DNA of 64,000 nt from Pseudomonas helvetica. Lineage in GTDB: Bacteria; Pseudomonadota; Gammaproteobacteria; Pseudomonadales; Pseudomonadaceae. Of this stretch, positions 53,302-63,133 are shown one piece after another. Within the stretch, counting starts at the first letter, position 1. Each line of letters begins with the position of its first letter. The DNA lies in the NCBI RefSeq assembly GCF_039908645.1, contig NZ_CP150917.1, forward strand, positions 1,894,501-1,958,500. The letters are read 5' to 3'. Under the pieces are notes generated by a model. The model saw only the letters and a program-made list of their open reading frames with translations, made no database searches and had not been told where the DNA came from. Position numbers and translations under genes: made by a program.

Positions 53302-54996
53302 ATGCACAGTTATGACTATTGGCTGATCCTCGCCTTCTTCGCCGTGGTGCTGATTCCGGCACCGTTCCTGGGAAGGTTCTACTACAAGGTGATGGAAGGC
53401 CAGCGCACTTGGCTGACGCCGATCCTCGGGCCCGTGGAGCGCGGCTGTTATCGCGTGGCCGGGGTCGACCCGCAGAGCGAACAGAGTTGGCAGAAATACA
53501 CCCTGGCGTTGCTCGCGTTCAACCTCGCGGGCTTTTTGCTGTTGTTCACGATCCTGTTGTTTCAGGACTATTTGCCACTCAACCCGCAAAACCTGCCGGG
53601 GCAGGAGTGGACACAGGCGTTCAATACCGCCGTCAGCTTCATGACCAACACCAACTGGCAGTCCTACAGCGGTGAGGCGACCCTGAGCTATCTGAGCCAG
53701 ATGATCGGCCTCACCGTGCAGAACTTCGTCAGCGCCGCCACCGGCCTGGCTGTTCTGGTTGCCTTGTGTCGCGGCATCGGTCGCAAATCGGCGCAAACCC
53801 TCGGTAACTTCTGGGTCGACATGACCCGCGCCACCCTCTACGGACTGCTGCCGCTGTGCCTGTTGCTGGCGCTGTTCCTGGTCTGGCAGGGCGTGCCACA
53901 AACCTTCGCTCATTATGTGAATGCGCTGACGATGCAGGGCGTGGATCAAGTGATCCCACTGGGCCCTGCCGCCAGCCAGATTGCGATCAAGCAATTGGGC
54001 ACCAACGGCGGTGGCTTCTTCGGCGTCAACTCGGCGCACCCGTTCGAGAACCCGACGGCCTGGAGCAACCTGTTCGAAGTCACCTCGATCATCCTGATCC
54101 CGGTGGCGCTGGTGTTCACCTTCGGCCATTACGTCAAGGACCTGCGTCAGAGCCGGGCGATCATCGCCTGCATGCTGGCGTTGTTCCTGATCGGTGGCGC
54201 GGTGTCGCTGTGGGCTGAATACCAGCCGAACCCGACCCTGAACAACGTTGCGGTCGAGCAGACTGCGCCGCTGGAAGGCAAGGAAGCACGCTTCGGTACC
54301 ACGGCGACCGTACTCTGGTCGGTGACTACCACCGCAGCCTCCAACGGCTCGGTCAACGGTATGCATGACAGCCTCAACCCGCTGAGCGGCATGGTCGCGC
54401 TGATCAACATGATGGTCGGCGAAGTGATCTTCGGTGGCGTCGGCGCCGGCCTCTACGGCATGTTGCTCAACGTGCTGATCGCGGTGTTCCTCGCCGGTCT
54501 GATGATCGGACGTACACCGGAATACCTCGGCAAGAAACTGCAAGCCAAGGAAGTACAACTGTTGGTTGTCACCTTGCTGGTGATGCCGGTCGGCGTACTG
54601 GTGCTGGGTGCCATTGCGGCGAGCCTGCCTGGCCCTGCGGGAACGATCAGCAACCCCGGTCCCCACGGTTTCAGCCAGTTGCTATACGCCTACACCTCCG
54701 CCAGCGCCAACAACGGTTCGGCATTCGCCGGCCTGAACGCCAATACGCCATTCCATAACCTGATGCTGGGCTTGGGCATGTTGATCGGGCGTTTCGGCTA
54801 CATCCTCCCGGTACTGGCCCTGGCCGGCAGCCTGGCGATGAAGAAAACCGCGCCGATTGGCCAGAACAGCTTCCCGACCCATGGCCCGCTGTTCGTGACG
54901 TTGCTGACCGTGACCATATTGCTGGTGGGCGGCCTGACGTTCCTGCCGACCCTGGCGCTGGGTCCTATCGCTGAACACCTGAGCTTGGGCTTCTGA
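53302..54996 (+). CDS. kdpA: Potassium-transporting ATPase subunit KdpA
   Basis: Potassium channel-like subunit of 564 residues of the high-affinity KdpFABC pump. About ten membrane helices and four imperfect selectivity-filter loops are visible, such as [14 protein letters not shown] (about 111-124) and the [19 protein letters not shown] segment (about 233-251), followed by [17 protein letters not shown]. kdpB begins 8 bases after the stop. Confidence 0.97.
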   Translation: MHSYDYWLILAFFAVVLIPAPFLGRFYYKVMEGQRTWLTPILGPVERGCYRVAGVDPQSEQSWQKYTLALLAFNLAGFLLLFTILLFQDYLPLNPQNLPGQEWTQAFNTAVSFMTNTNWQSYSGEATLSYLSQMIGLTVQNFVSAATGLAVLVALCRGIGRKSAQTLGNFWVDMTRATLYGLLPLCLLLALFLVWQGVPQTFAHYVNALTMQGVDQVIPLGPAASQIAIKQLGTNGGGFFGVNSAHPFENPTAWSNLFEVTSIILIPVALVFTFGHYVKDLRQSRAIIACMLALFLIGGAVSLWAEYQPNPTLNNVAVEQTAPLEGKEARFGTTATVLWSVTTTAASNGSVNGMHDSLNPLSGMVALINMMVGEVIFGGVGAGLYGMLLNVLIAVFLAGLMIGRTPEYLGKKLQAKEVQLLVVTLLVMPVGVLVLGAIAASLPGPAGTISNPGPHGFSQLLYAYTSASANNGSAFAGLNANTPFHNLMLGLGMLIGRFGYILPVLALAGSLAMKKTAPIGQNSFPTHGPLFVTLLTVTILLVGGLTFLPTLALGPIAEHLSLGF

Positions 54997-55004
54997 GGGA
55001 TTTG

Positions 55005-57086
55005 ATGATGAATATGCCCGTTCGTGTATCGAAAAAAGCCGCACCACACGTTGTGCCGGCGCAACCTGTCGAACAACCGAAAACCGCGATCTCGGCCCTG
55101 TGGCGGCCGGCGCTGGTGCAAGCCTTCGTCAAGCTCGACCCACGGCAGTTGAAGCGCTCGCCGGTGATGCTGGTGGTCGAACTGACCGCGATCCTCACCA
55201 CCGTGTTGTGTGTGATTCCAGATCCGGCAGTGCCGACGTTTGTCGCGGCACAAATCGCCCTGTGGCTGTGGTTCACCGTGTTGTTCGCGAACTTCGCCGA
55301 AGCCTTGGCTGAAGGTCGCGGCAAGGCCCGTGCCGACAGCCTCAAGGCCGGTAGCGAAGGCTTGAGCGCGCGGCGTAAGAAAGCCGATGGCAGCTTTCAG
55401 GTAGTGCCAGCGGTCAGCCTGCGCAAAGGCGATGTGGTTCGCGTCGAAGCCGGCGAGATGATTCCCGGTGACGGCGAGGTGATCGAAGGTATTGCCGCGG
55501 TCAACGAAGCGGCGATTACCGGTGAATCCGCACCGGTGATTCGTGAGTCCGGTGGTGATCGTTCGGCGGTCACCGGCAACACTCGACTGGTGTCTGACTG
55601 GTTGCTGGTGCGCATTACCGCGAACCCCGGTGAATCGACGCTGGACCGTATGATTGCATTGGTTGAAGGTGCCAAACGCCAGAAAACCCCGAACGAAGTG
55701 GCGCTGGATATCCTGCTGATCGGCCTGACCATGATCTTCCTGGTGGTGGTCGTAACCTTGCAGCCGTTCGCCCACTTCGCCAACGGCAACCTGCCGCTGG
55801 TGTTCCTGGTGGCGCTGCTGGTGACGCTGATCCCAACCACCATTGGCGGTTTGTTGTCGGCCATCGGTATCGCCGGCATGGACCGTCTGGTGCGGCTGAA
55901 CGTGATCGCCAAATCCGGCCGTGCGGTAGAAGCGGCGGGCGACGTGCATGTGTTGCTGCTGGACAAGACCGGCACCATCACCTTCGGTAACCGTCGCTGC
56001 ACCGCGATTTATGCCGCCCCGGGTGTCAGTGCCAAGGAACTGGCCGAAGGTGCGCTGTTCGCTTCGCTGGCTGACGACACGGCCGAAGGCAAGTCGATCG
56101 TCGAGTACTTGCGTGGACTTCATCCACAGGCTGAACCGTCCGCCGAGGTGCTGACGGTTGTGCCGTTCAGTGCCGAAACCCGCTTGTCCGGCGTTGACTA
56201 TCAGGGCCGTGTCTACCGCAAGGGTGCGGTGGATTCGGTGCTGGCTTTCATCGGCCTGACGCGTGCCGAGATACTGCCGGCGATGTCCCGGGAAATCGAC
56301 AAGATTGCCCAAAGCGGTGGTACCCCGCTGCTGGTGTGTGCCGAGGGCAAGTTGCTCGGTGCGATCCACCTCAAGGACGTGGTCAAGCCAGGCATTCGTG
56401 AGCGTTTCGCCGAGCTGCGCAAGCTGGGGATTCGCACCGTCATGGTGACTGGCGATAACCCGTTGACCGCGGCGGCGATTGCCGCTGAAGCCGGTGTCGA
56501 TGACGTGTTGGCCGAAGCGACACCAGAGAAGAAACTCGCCCGGATTCGTCACGAGCAGAACGACGGGCGTCTGGTCGCCATGTGCGGTGATGGTGCCAAC
56601 GATGCGCCGGCACTGGCTCAGGCTGACGTCGGCATGGCAATGAACGATGGGACGCAGGCAGCGCGCGAAGCGGCGAACATGGTCGACCTCGACAGCGATC
56701 CGACCAAGTTGCTGGACGTGGTGCAGATTGGTAAAGAGTTGCTGGTGACGCGCGGCGCGTTGACGACGTTTTCCATCGCCAACGACGTGGCCAAGTACTT
56801 CGCCATCCTGCCGGCGCTGTTTGCCTCGATCTACCCGCAACTGGGCGTGCTGAACATCATGCACCTGAGCAGTCCGCAGAGCGCGATTCTCTCGGCCATC
56901 GTCTTCAACGCCTTGATCATCGTCGGGCTGATTCCGTTGGCCCTGCGCGGAGTACGCGTCCAGGCCGCGAGCGCTGCACACCTGCTGCGGCGCAACCTGT
57001 TGATCTACGGCGTGGGCGGCATCGTGGTGCCGTTCGTGGGCATCAAGCTGATCGACATGCTGCTGACTGCTTTGCATTTGGTTTGA
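55005..57086 (+). CDS. kdpB: Potassium-transporting ATPase ATP-binding subunit KdpB
   Basis: P-type ATPase subunit of 693 residues that energises KdpA. It shows the actuator TGES motif (172-175), the phosphorylated Asp 320 in DKTGTIT, the nucleotide-binding KGAVDSV segment and the hinge [27 protein letters not shown]. About seven helices are visible. Adjacent ATGs at 55005, 55008 and 55014 are all possible starts with GAGGG upstream. It is followed by a REPIN and then kdpC, 211 bases away, an unusual gap in this operon. Confidence 0.97.
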   Translation: MMNMPVRVSKKAAPHVVPAQPVEQPKTAISALWRPALVQAFVKLDPRQLKRSPVMLVVELTAILTTVLCVIPDPAVPTFVAAQIALWLWFTVLFANFAEALAEGRGKARADSLKAGSEGLSARRKKADGSFQVVPAVSLRKGDVVRVEAGEMIPGDGEVIEGIAAVNEAAITGESAPVIRESGGDRSAVTGNTRLVSDWLLVRITANPGESTLDRMIALVEGAKRQKTPNEVALDILLIGLTMIFLVVVVTLQPFAHFANGNLPLVFLVALLVTLIPTTIGGLLSAIGIAGMDRLVRLNVIAKSGRAVEAAGDVHVLLLDKTGTITFGNRRCTAIYAAPGVSAKELAEGALFASLADDTAEGKSIVEYLRGLHPQAEPSAEVLTVVPFSAETRLSGVDYQGRVYRKGAVDSVLAFIGLTRAEILPAMSREIDKIAQSGGTPLLVCAEGKLLGAIHLKDVVKPGIRERFAELRKLGIRTVMVTGDNPLTAAAIAAEAGVDDVLAEATPEKKLARIRHEQNDGRLVAMCGDGANDAPALAQADVGMAMNDGTQAAREAANMVDLDSDPTKLLDVVQIGKELLVTRGALTTFSIANDVAKYFAILPALFASIYPQLGVLNIMHLSSPQSAILSAIVFNALIIVGLIPLALRGVRVQAASAAHLLRRNLLIYGVGGIVVPFVGIKLIDMLLTALHLV

Positions 57087-57111
57087 CGGTGGGCCTGGAG
57101 GCCGGGGCTTT

Positions 57112-57244
57112 TGTGGCGAGGGAGCTTGCTCCCGCTGGGCTGCGAAGCGGCCCCACCCCGGGCCACCGTGTTTATTCAGGCACACCGCATGTACCGCGTT
57201 TACGACTGCTGCGCAGCCGAGCGGGAGCAAGCTCCCTCGCCACA
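57112..57244. repeat. REPIN inside the kdp operon (kdpB-kdpC)
   Basis: TGTGGCGAGGGAGCTTGCTC at 57112 and GAGCAAGCTCCCTCGCCACA ending 57244, with interior GGGCTGCGAAGCGGCC and ACGACTGCTGCGCAGCCGAG. The interior closely matches the copy at 39722-39865. Confidence 0.88.
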
Positions 57245-57297
57245 GGCGGTGTGTACCTCCCACGCTGATGAATATTCTCCGATTCGAGGGTTTTGAA

Positions 57298-57843
57298 ATG
57301 TCTTCTATGATCCGTCCGGCGTTGAGCCTGCTTGTTTTGATGACCCTGATCACCGGCGTCGCTTATCCACTGGTGGTCACCGGTGTCGCCCAGGTGGCGT
57401 TCCCTGATCAGGCCAATGGCAGCCTGGTGCGTGACGCCGATGGCAAGGTGCGCGGCTCGTCCTTGATCGCCCAGGACTTTGCCGGTGATGCGTGGTTCCA
57501 CCCACGGCCATCGGCGGGCGCATTTGCTACCGTATCGAGCAGTGCGAGCAACCTGGCGCCGAGTAATCCGGCGCTCGCGACCCGGGTGATCGACGATGCC
57601 AACAAACTGCTGGTGCCTGGCCAGGGGCCGGTGCCGTTGGCGTTGCTGACCACCTCTGGCAGCGGCCTCGATCCACACTTGCCTCCGGCGGCAATTGCCT
57701 ATCAACTGTCGCGGGTTGCGGCGGCGCGCAATCTGCCGATATCGACGGTCGAGCAGTTGATGAATGCACACATCGAGCAGCCGCTGGTAGGACCGCCGGT
57801 AGTGAATGTGCTGGAACTGAACATCGCGCTGGAAAAGCTGTAG
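57298..57843 (+). CDS. kdpC: Potassium-transporting ATPase subunit KdpC
   Basis: Single-pass subunit of 181 residues that assembles KdpA with KdpB. The membrane helix is at about 7-30. The periplasmic domain shows [20 protein letters not shown] (about 51-70), the [10 protein letters not shown] segment and [20 protein letters not shown] (about 120-139). ATG 57298 is chosen for the GAGGG site 9 bases upstream; the earlier ATG 57268 has no ribosome site and would extend the protein without family support. Confidence 0.93.
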   Translation: MSSMIRPALSLLVLMTLITGVAYPLVVTGVAQVAFPDQANGSLVRDADGKVRGSSLIAQDFAGDAWFHPRPSAGAFATVSSSASNLAPSNPALATRVIDDANKLLVPGQGPVPLALLTTSGSGLDPHLPPAAIAYQLSRVAAARNLPISTVEQLMNAHIEQPLVGPPVVNVLELNIALEKL

Positions 57844-57846
57844 ATC

Positions 57847-57910
57847 AAAAGATCGCAGCCTTCGGCAGCTCCTACGCCTCTGTAGGAGCTGGCGTAGCCT
57901 GCGATCTTTT
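57847..57910. repeat. REP palindrome between kdpC and kdpD
   Basis: Arms AAAAGATCGCAGCC(TTCGGCAGCTCCTAC) and the inverse ending GCGATCTTTT match in most positions. The same type follows fliK at 18456-18516, but here the right arm has GGCGTAGCC in place of GCCGAAGGC, so its middle is mispaired. Confidence 0.8.
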
Positions 57911-57948
57911 CCGCAACAACGAAACCGAATTTGAAAGGCGAGAAATCA

Positions 57949-60600
57949 ATGAGCGACTCCGGCCGCGCCGACGCACTGTTAGCAGATTTACCCCGCGATG
58001 GTCGTGGCCGGCTCAAGGTTTTTCTCGGCGCCGCGCCTGGCGTCGGTAAAACCTACGCCATGTTGCAAGCCGCCCACACCCAGCTACGCCAAGGCGTGAA
58101 AGTCATCGCCGGGGTGGTGGAAACTCACGGTCGGGCGGAAACCGAAGCGCTGCTCGGCGGCTTGCCGCAGCAGCCATTGGTGCGCTCGGAATACCGTGGC
58201 GTGATGCTTGAGGAAATGGACCTCGATGGCCTGCTCAAGGCCAAGCCAAAACTGGTGCTGGTCGATGAACTGGCCCACAGCAACGCCCCCGGCAGCCGCC
58301 ACGCCAAGCGCTGGCAGGATATCCAGGAGTTGTTGTCGGCAGGCATCGACGTGTTCACCACGGTCAACGTCCAGCATCTGGAAAGTCTTAACGATCAGGT
58401 GCGCGGGATCACCGGCGTACAAGTGCGCGAAACCCTGCCTGACTGGGTGCTGCAAGAAGCCTACGAATTGCTGTTGATCGACTTGCCGCCGCGCGAGCTG
58501 CTCGAGCGGCTGCGTGATGGCAAGGTTTATGTGCCGGAGCAAGCGCGAGCGGCAATCGATGCGTTCTTCACCCAAACCAACCTCACGGCACTGCGCGAAC
58601 TGGCGATGCAAACCGCGGCGGCGCAGGTCGATGATGACCTGAGTCGCGGCTATCGACAGTTGGGTCAGGCCGCGCCGGCCGTGCGCGGTCGCTTGCTGGT
58701 GGGCGTTGATGGCGACGCCCAGGCCGAGCGTCTGGTACGGCATGCCAGTCGGGTCGCGCAGCGTCGGCATTTGCCGTGGAGCCTGGTGCATGTGGACAAC
58801 GGCAGCGTGCGCGACGAGCAATCGCGTTTGCGCCTGCAAAGCGCCCAGCAATTGGCTGAACGGCTGGGCGGCGAAGTGGTGCTGCTGCGCGCTGGCGAAG
58901 TAGCGAAAACCCTGATTCAGCACGCCACCGAACGGCGTGCCAGCCTGCTACTGGTCGGTCAGTCGCGTCAGCGTTGGCGTCGTCGACTGTTCGGCGGCGG
59001 CTTGGCCTCACGCTTGTTGCGCAATGCCCGAGGCCTGGAAATAAACGTCCTCGACAGCGATGAACAACAGCATCAACCGCGTCAGCGTTCGGTGCATTCG
59101 TTGGTCTGGTTCGACTATGCGCTGGCACTGTTGGCGACGGTGCTGGCCAGCGCTTTGGCGTGGGCGGTGTCGAGTATTTTGCCGCTGCCGAATATCTCGC
59201 TGGTGTTCCTCGCGGCGGTGTTGCTGGTGGCGGTACGCAGCAGCCTCGGGCCGGCGCTGGCGTGTGCGGCGTTGTCATTTCTGACCTACGATTTCCTGTT
59301 CATTCCGCCGACCTTCTCCTTTGCGATTCAGCGTGAGGAGGACGTGTTGACGCTGCTGTTTTTCCTGCTGATGGCGGCGCTCACCGGCAACCTCGCGGCG
59401 CGTCAGCGGCGCCAGCTGGAAGCCTTGCGCGACACGCAGCAAGAGACCAGCGAACTGCTCGACCTGTCGCGCAAGCTCACCGCCGCCACCGATCGGCAAG
59501 CGGTGATCAGCGCGGCGGCGACGCATCTGGTCGGCTGGAACGATCTGCAATTGTGTCTGGTTAACCGTGACGGGCAGGGCGGCTGGAAGGTCGAAACCGG
59601 TGGCCCGCTGCAGTTTTCCGAAGCCGAGCGCGCTGCCGCCGACTGGGCCTGGCAGCACGATCAACCGGCCGGCATGGGCACCGGCACATTGCCGTTCGGT
59701 CGCTGGTGGTGGTGGCCGTTGTCAGTCGACGACGGGCCGTTGGGCTTGCTCGGCGTTTGTCCGAAAGAGGGTCAGCAGCTCAGTGGTCAGCGGCGACGCT
59801 TGCTGACTGCATTGAGTCAGCCGCTGGCTCAAGCGTTGGCCCGTGCGCAGTTGGCCGACGACCTTGAGGCGGCACGTTTGCACGGTGAAACCGAGCAATT
59901 GCGCAGTGCTTTGCTGGCGTCGGTGTCCCATGATTTGCGCACACCGCTGACGTCCATGCGCGGCAGCATCGACAGCTTGCTGGCGCTGGGGGAGGCGATC
60001 CCGCTGGAAGATCGCCGTGAGTTGCTGGAAGGCACCCGCGATGAAGCCGAACGGCTCGACCGCTACATTCAGAATTTGCTGGACATGACGCGCCTGGGCC
60101 ACGGCGCGCTGAAGCTGGCGCGCGATTGGGTGTCGCCGGCGGATATCGTCGGCAGTTCGCTCAACCGTTTGCGCGCAGTGCTGGCGCCGTTGCAGGTGAG
60201 CACCGATGTGCCGGGCGCGTTGCCGTTGCTCTATGTGCATGCAGCATTGATCGAGCAGGCACTGGTGAATGTGCTGGAAAACGCCGCACGCTTTTCGCCG
60301 GCCCATGGCCGTTTGCAGCTGAGTGCCGGTGCCAGTGACAGCGAGCTGTTTTTTTCCGTGAGTGACGAGGGCCCGGGCATTCCCGAGGAGGAACGCGCGA
60401 AGATCTTCGACATGTTCTACACCGCCGCCCGTGGTGATCGGGGCGGGCAGGGCACCGGGCTGGGTCTGGCGATCTGCCAGGGCATGGTCGGCGCCCATGG
60501 CGGGCGGATCAGCGTCGCCGATGGTATCGGTGGGCGCGGCACCTGCATCACCATTCATTTGCCATTGCAGGAGCAGCCGGGGTTTGAAAGTGAAGCCTGA
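57949..60600 (+). CDS. kdpD: Potassium sensor kinase KdpD
   Basis: Membrane sensor kinase of 883 residues controlling kdpFABC through KdpE. The N-terminal KdpD domain (about 20-230, Walker A GAAPGVGKT at 27-35) is followed by a universal-stress-like domain (about 245-370), four closely spaced membrane helices (about 385-490), a GAF-like region (about 505-640), a HisKA domain with SVSHDLRTPLTS (about 659-670) and the HATPase domain (ending GTGLGLAICQGMV). ATG 57949 follows AAGGCGAG. kdpE lies 48 bases downstream. Confidence 0.96.
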   Translation: MSDSGRADALLADLPRDGRGRLKVFLGAAPGVGKTYAMLQAAHTQLRQGVKVIAGVVETHGRAETEALLGGLPQQPLVRSEYRGVMLEEMDLDGLLKAKPKLVLVDELAHSNAPGSRHAKRWQDIQELLSAGIDVFTTVNVQHLESLNDQVRGITGVQVRETLPDWVLQEAYELLLIDLPPRELLERLRDGKVYVPEQARAAIDAFFTQTNLTALRELAMQTAAAQVDDDLSRGYRQLGQAAPAVRGRLLVGVDGDAQAERLVRHASRVAQRRHLPWSLVHVDNGSVRDEQSRLRLQSAQQLAERLGGEVVLLRAGEVAKTLIQHATERRASLLLVGQSRQRWRRRLFGGGLASRLLRNARGLEINVLDSDEQQHQPRQRSVHSLVWFDYALALLATVLASALAWAVSSILPLPNISLVFLAAVLLVAVRSSLGPALACAALSFLTYDFLFIPPTFSFAIQREEDVLTLLFFLLMAALTGNLAARQRRQLEALRDTQQETSELLDLSRKLTAATDRQAVISAAATHLVGWNDLQLCLVNRDGQGGWKVETGGPLQFSEAERAAADWAWQHDQPAGMGTGTLPFGRWWWWPLSVDDGPLGLLGVCPKEGQQLSGQRRRLLTALSQPLAQALARAQLADDLEAARLHGETEQLRSALLASVSHDLRTPLTSMRGSIDSLLALGEAIPLEDRRELLEGTRDEAERLDRYIQNLLDMTRLGHGALKLARDWVSPADIVGSSLNRLRAVLAPLQVSTDVPGALPLLYVHAALIEQALVNVLENAARFSPAHGRLQLSAGASDSELFFSVSDEGPGIPEEERAKIFDMFYTAARGDRGGQGTGLGLAICQGMVGAHGGRISVADGIGGRGTCITIHLPLQEQPGFESEA

Positions 60601-60648
60601 CGCTGCCTGCGCTACTCTCTCGCCACTTACTTTGCCTGATTTGAAACC

Positions 60649-61347
60649 ATGAGCCAGACCACGACCATTTTGGTCATTGACGATGAACCGCAGATCCGCA
60701 AATTCCTGCGCATCAGCCTGGCCTCCCAGGGCTACAAAGTGCTTGAAGCCGGTACCGGCACCGAGGGCCTGGCCCAGGCTGCGCTGAACAAGCCGGATTT
60801 GCTGGTGCTCGACCTCGGCCTGCCCGACATGGACGGCCAGCAAGTGCTGCGCGAATTCCGTGAATGGTCGACAGTGCCGGTGCTGGTCCTGTCAGTGCGC
60901 GCCAGCGAAGGGCAGAAAGTCGAGGCGCTGGATGGCGGCGCCAACGACTACGTGACCAAGCCGTTTGGCATTCAGGAGTTTCTGGCGCGGATCCGCGCCT
61001 TGTTGCGGCAGGCTCCAGCGGGTGAAGCCCAGGAAGCGGCGCTCAAGTTCGGCCCGTTGACGGTCGATCTGGCGTACCGGCGGGTATTGCTGGACGGTGC
61101 CGAGGTGGCGCTGACCCGCAAGGAGTACTCGGTGCTGGCGCAACTGGCGCGTCACGCCGGGCGGGTCATCACCCAGCAGCAGTTACTCAAGGACATCTGG
61201 GGCCCAACCCATACCGAAGACAGCCATTACTTACGAATTGTGGTCGGGCATCTGCGTCAGAAACTGGCGGATGACCCGACCCGGCCGAGGTTTATCCTGA
61301 CCGAGGCGGGGGTAGGGTATCGGCTATTGAACGAGGGCAGTCTGTAG
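60649..61347 (+). CDS. kdpE: Potassium response regulator KdpE
   Basis: OmpR-family response regulator of 232 residues. Receiver domain about 5-118 (phosphoacceptor D55, LLVLDLGLPD; Lys in YVTKPFG) and a winged-helix DNA-binding domain about 132-228 (LTRKEYSVLAQLARHAGRVI, LRQKLADDPTRPRFI). It should bind the KdpE-like site before kdpF. It ends the kdp cluster; REP sequence follows. Confidence 0.96.
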   Translation: MSQTTTILVIDDEPQIRKFLRISLASQGYKVLEAGTGTEGLAQAALNKPDLLVLDLGLPDMDGQQVLREFREWSTVPVLVLSVRASEGQKVEALDGGANDYVTKPFGIQEFLARIRALLRQAPAGEAQEAALKFGPLTVDLAYRRVLLDGAEVALTRKEYSVLAQLARHAGRVITQQQLLKDIWGPTHTEDSHYLRIVVGHLRQKLADDPTRPRFILTEAGVGYRLLNEGSL

Positions 61348-61370
61348 TCCTGTATCGTTTGGCCAATCGC

Positions 61371-61462
61371 TATCGCGGGCAAGCCTTGCTCCTACGGATT
61401 TTGAGTCGGCCGCACGATTTGTGGATGGCATCAATACGTAGGAGCAAGGCTTGCCCGCTATG
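61371..61462. repeat. REP inverted pair after kdpE
   Basis: CGCGGGCAAGCCTTGCTCC(TAC) on the left and GTAGGAGCAAGGCTTGCCCG on the right face each other across about 40 bases. It lies between the convergent kdpE and patatin genes. Confidence 0.8.
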
Positions 61463-61495
61463 GGGCCGGAACATCCGGCCAGGATTTGGCGGGGG

Positions 61496-62533
61496 TCAAT
61501 CGCGCTCATTCTCGTACCGATCCAGGGTATCCCGGGCAATCTCCCGTCCCAGCGCGATCAGCTCCGGCGCCTTGTAGAACTCGAAAAACCGGCAAACCCG
61601 CTTTGGCACGTTGATCAGGATGTCCGGTGGATAACCGGCGATCTTGTATTGCGCCAACGACGTTTGCATCACTTCGAAACTTTGGTTGATCAAGTCCAGC
61701 AACGAGGCTGGGCCAACGTTGTCGATGATAAATGAGCCCGTGGCCGATCTCGGCGCCCCGTCGCCTTCCGGGGCGGCAGCGGGTTGTTGCGCTTCGGGCT
61801 CGGCGGATTCGATCCAGGGGTTGATTTCGGCGGCTTCACTGCGCAGTGCTTCCTGTTCCAGAAGCAGCAATTGTTCGGCCTGTTTGCGGCGGAACGGCAG
61901 GCGTGAACCGAGCGAGTTGAGCAGGTTGTCGAAGCGGCTTCTGAACGCGGCAGGGCGCTGGATCACTGGCAACTGATAGTGCCGCTGGTTGGTCGCGTTG
62001 AGGTTGACCGCAATGATCAGGTCGCAATGGCTCGAGACCACTGGAACAATCGGCAGAGGATTGAGCAGGCCGCCGTCGACCAGCATGCGATTGCCTTGCA
62101 TGACCGGTGTGAACAGGCTGGGGATCGCCGCCGAGGCGCGCATAGCCTGGTGCAGGCAGCCTTCCTGGAACCAGATTTCCTGCTGGTTGGTCAGGTCGGT
62201 GGCGACGGCCGTGTAGGGGATGCGCAGGTCTTCGATGTTGATCTCGCCGACAATCTTGCGGATCTGCCCGAAGACTTTCTCGCCGCGTATCGCCCCAAGA
62301 CGAAAGCTCACGTCCACCAGGCGCAGTACATCAAGGTAATCCAGGCTCTCGATCCAGTCGCGGTAATCGTTGAGTTTGCCGGCGGCGTAGATACCGCCGA
62401 CCACCGCGCCCATGGAGCAACCGGCGATACAGGCGATGTCATAACCGCGTCTTTCGATTTCCTGGATAACTCCGATATGGGCATAGCCTCGGGCGCCACC
62501 TGAGCCCAATACCAATGCGACACGCTTTTTCAT
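61496..62533 (-). CDS. Patatin-like phospholipase family protein
   Basis: Protein of 345 residues with an N-terminal patatin domain (about 1-200): oxyanion motif GSGGARG at 10-16, nucleophile Ser 40 in GCSMG (38-42), and catalytic Asp 153 in VDGG. It resembles the RssA-like group of bacterial patatins. The C-terminal part (about 215-345) contains a Glu/Ala/Pro-rich linker and a domain ending YPPDILINVPKRVCRFFEFY, common in Pseudomonas homologues. ATG 62533 is chosen for AAGGGGCG upstream. No secretion signal is seen, so action in the cytoplasm or at the inner membrane is likely. Confidence 0.9.
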   Translation of the reverse strand: MKKRVALVLGSGGARGYAHIGVIQEIERRGYDIACIAGCSMGAVVGGIYAAGKLNDYRDWIESLDYLDVLRLVDVSFRLGAIRGEKVFGQIRKIVGEINIEDLRIPYTAVATDLTNQQEIWFQEGCLHQAMRASAAIPSLFTPVMQGNRMLVDGGLLNPLPIVPVVSSHCDLIIAVNLNATNQRHYQLPVIQRPAAFRSRFDNLLNSLGSRLPFRRKQAEQLLLLEQEALRSEAAEINPWIESAEPEAQQPAAAPEGDGAPRSATGSFIIDNVGPASLLDLINQSFEVMQTSLAQYKIAGYPPDILINVPKRVCRFFEFYKAPELIALGREIARDTLDRYENERD

Positions 62534-62596
62534 GACTCGCCCCTTCATCAAACAGGCTTCAACAATGCACCCATTGAGGGGCGTGCTTCAATCATG

Positions 62597-62611
62597 CTGA
62601 CTCTGAGTCAG
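62597..62611. promoter_or_regulatory. Perfect 15-bp palindrome in a divergent promoter region
   Basis: CTGACTC-T-GAGTCAG lies 64 bases before the patatin start and about 150 before the divergent lipoprotein gene. It looks like an operator for a dimeric regulator, but no known consensus is recognised. The remainder of 62534-62757 has only weak promoter-like sequence (TATAGT near 62671). Confidence 0.4.
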
Positions 62612-62757
62612 GCCATTAGCGTCGTTTTTTTGATACTCAATAACGGCACATGAGTATTCTCGCGGGCGCTATAGTTTCCATGGGTGGACCAAGGCACTTT
62701 TTGCAGCATTGGCCGTCTTACCTGCACGATTGTTTTTTATACCTTGAGGAATCATTG

Positions 62758-63036
62758 ATGAAAGCCTGGATCTGTCTGCCATTGATCGCGTTGGTGCTTG
62801 CCGGTTGCGCGGGAAAATCTGCTTACCGCGACAGTTGCGGTAGTCAACTGGATGCCGCCTGGCAGGAGCTGGACATTGCCAAGGCCGAAGGTTTCGCTGG
62901 TACCGTGAGTTACTCCAAGGCGCTTTCGCTGCTGACCGGGGCCAAGACCCAGCAGCAGTTCGAGGCCTACGAGGGCTGCACTAAAAAAGCCGAGAAAGCA
63001 CGCTTCTATATTCGCGAATCCCGCGCAGGGCGTTGA
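62758..63036 (+). CDS. Small lipoprotein of unknown function
   Basis: Predicted lipoprotein of 92 residues: signal LPLIALVLAGC with the lipid-modified Cys at 17. The mature part is helical (QLDAAWQELDIAKAEGFAGT, SYSKALSLLTGAKTQQQFEA) with two further cysteines (near 27 and 74) that could form a disulfide. It resembles short Pseudomonas lipoproteins with a TPR-like helical hairpin, but no named family is recognised. GAGG upstream supports ATG 62758. Confidence 0.82.
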   Translation: MKAWICLPLIALVLAGCAGKSAYRDSCGSQLDAAWQELDIAKAEGFAGTVSYSKALSLLTGAKTQQQFEAYEGCTKKAEKARFYIRESRAGR

Positions 63037-63133
63037 ATTCACAATGATCTGACGCAATGTCGGCACCCGGTTTTACCGCCAGCATGAGCGTAAACTTGCG
63101 ATCTGATGCTGGTTGTCGACTTGGGAGAGAGCG

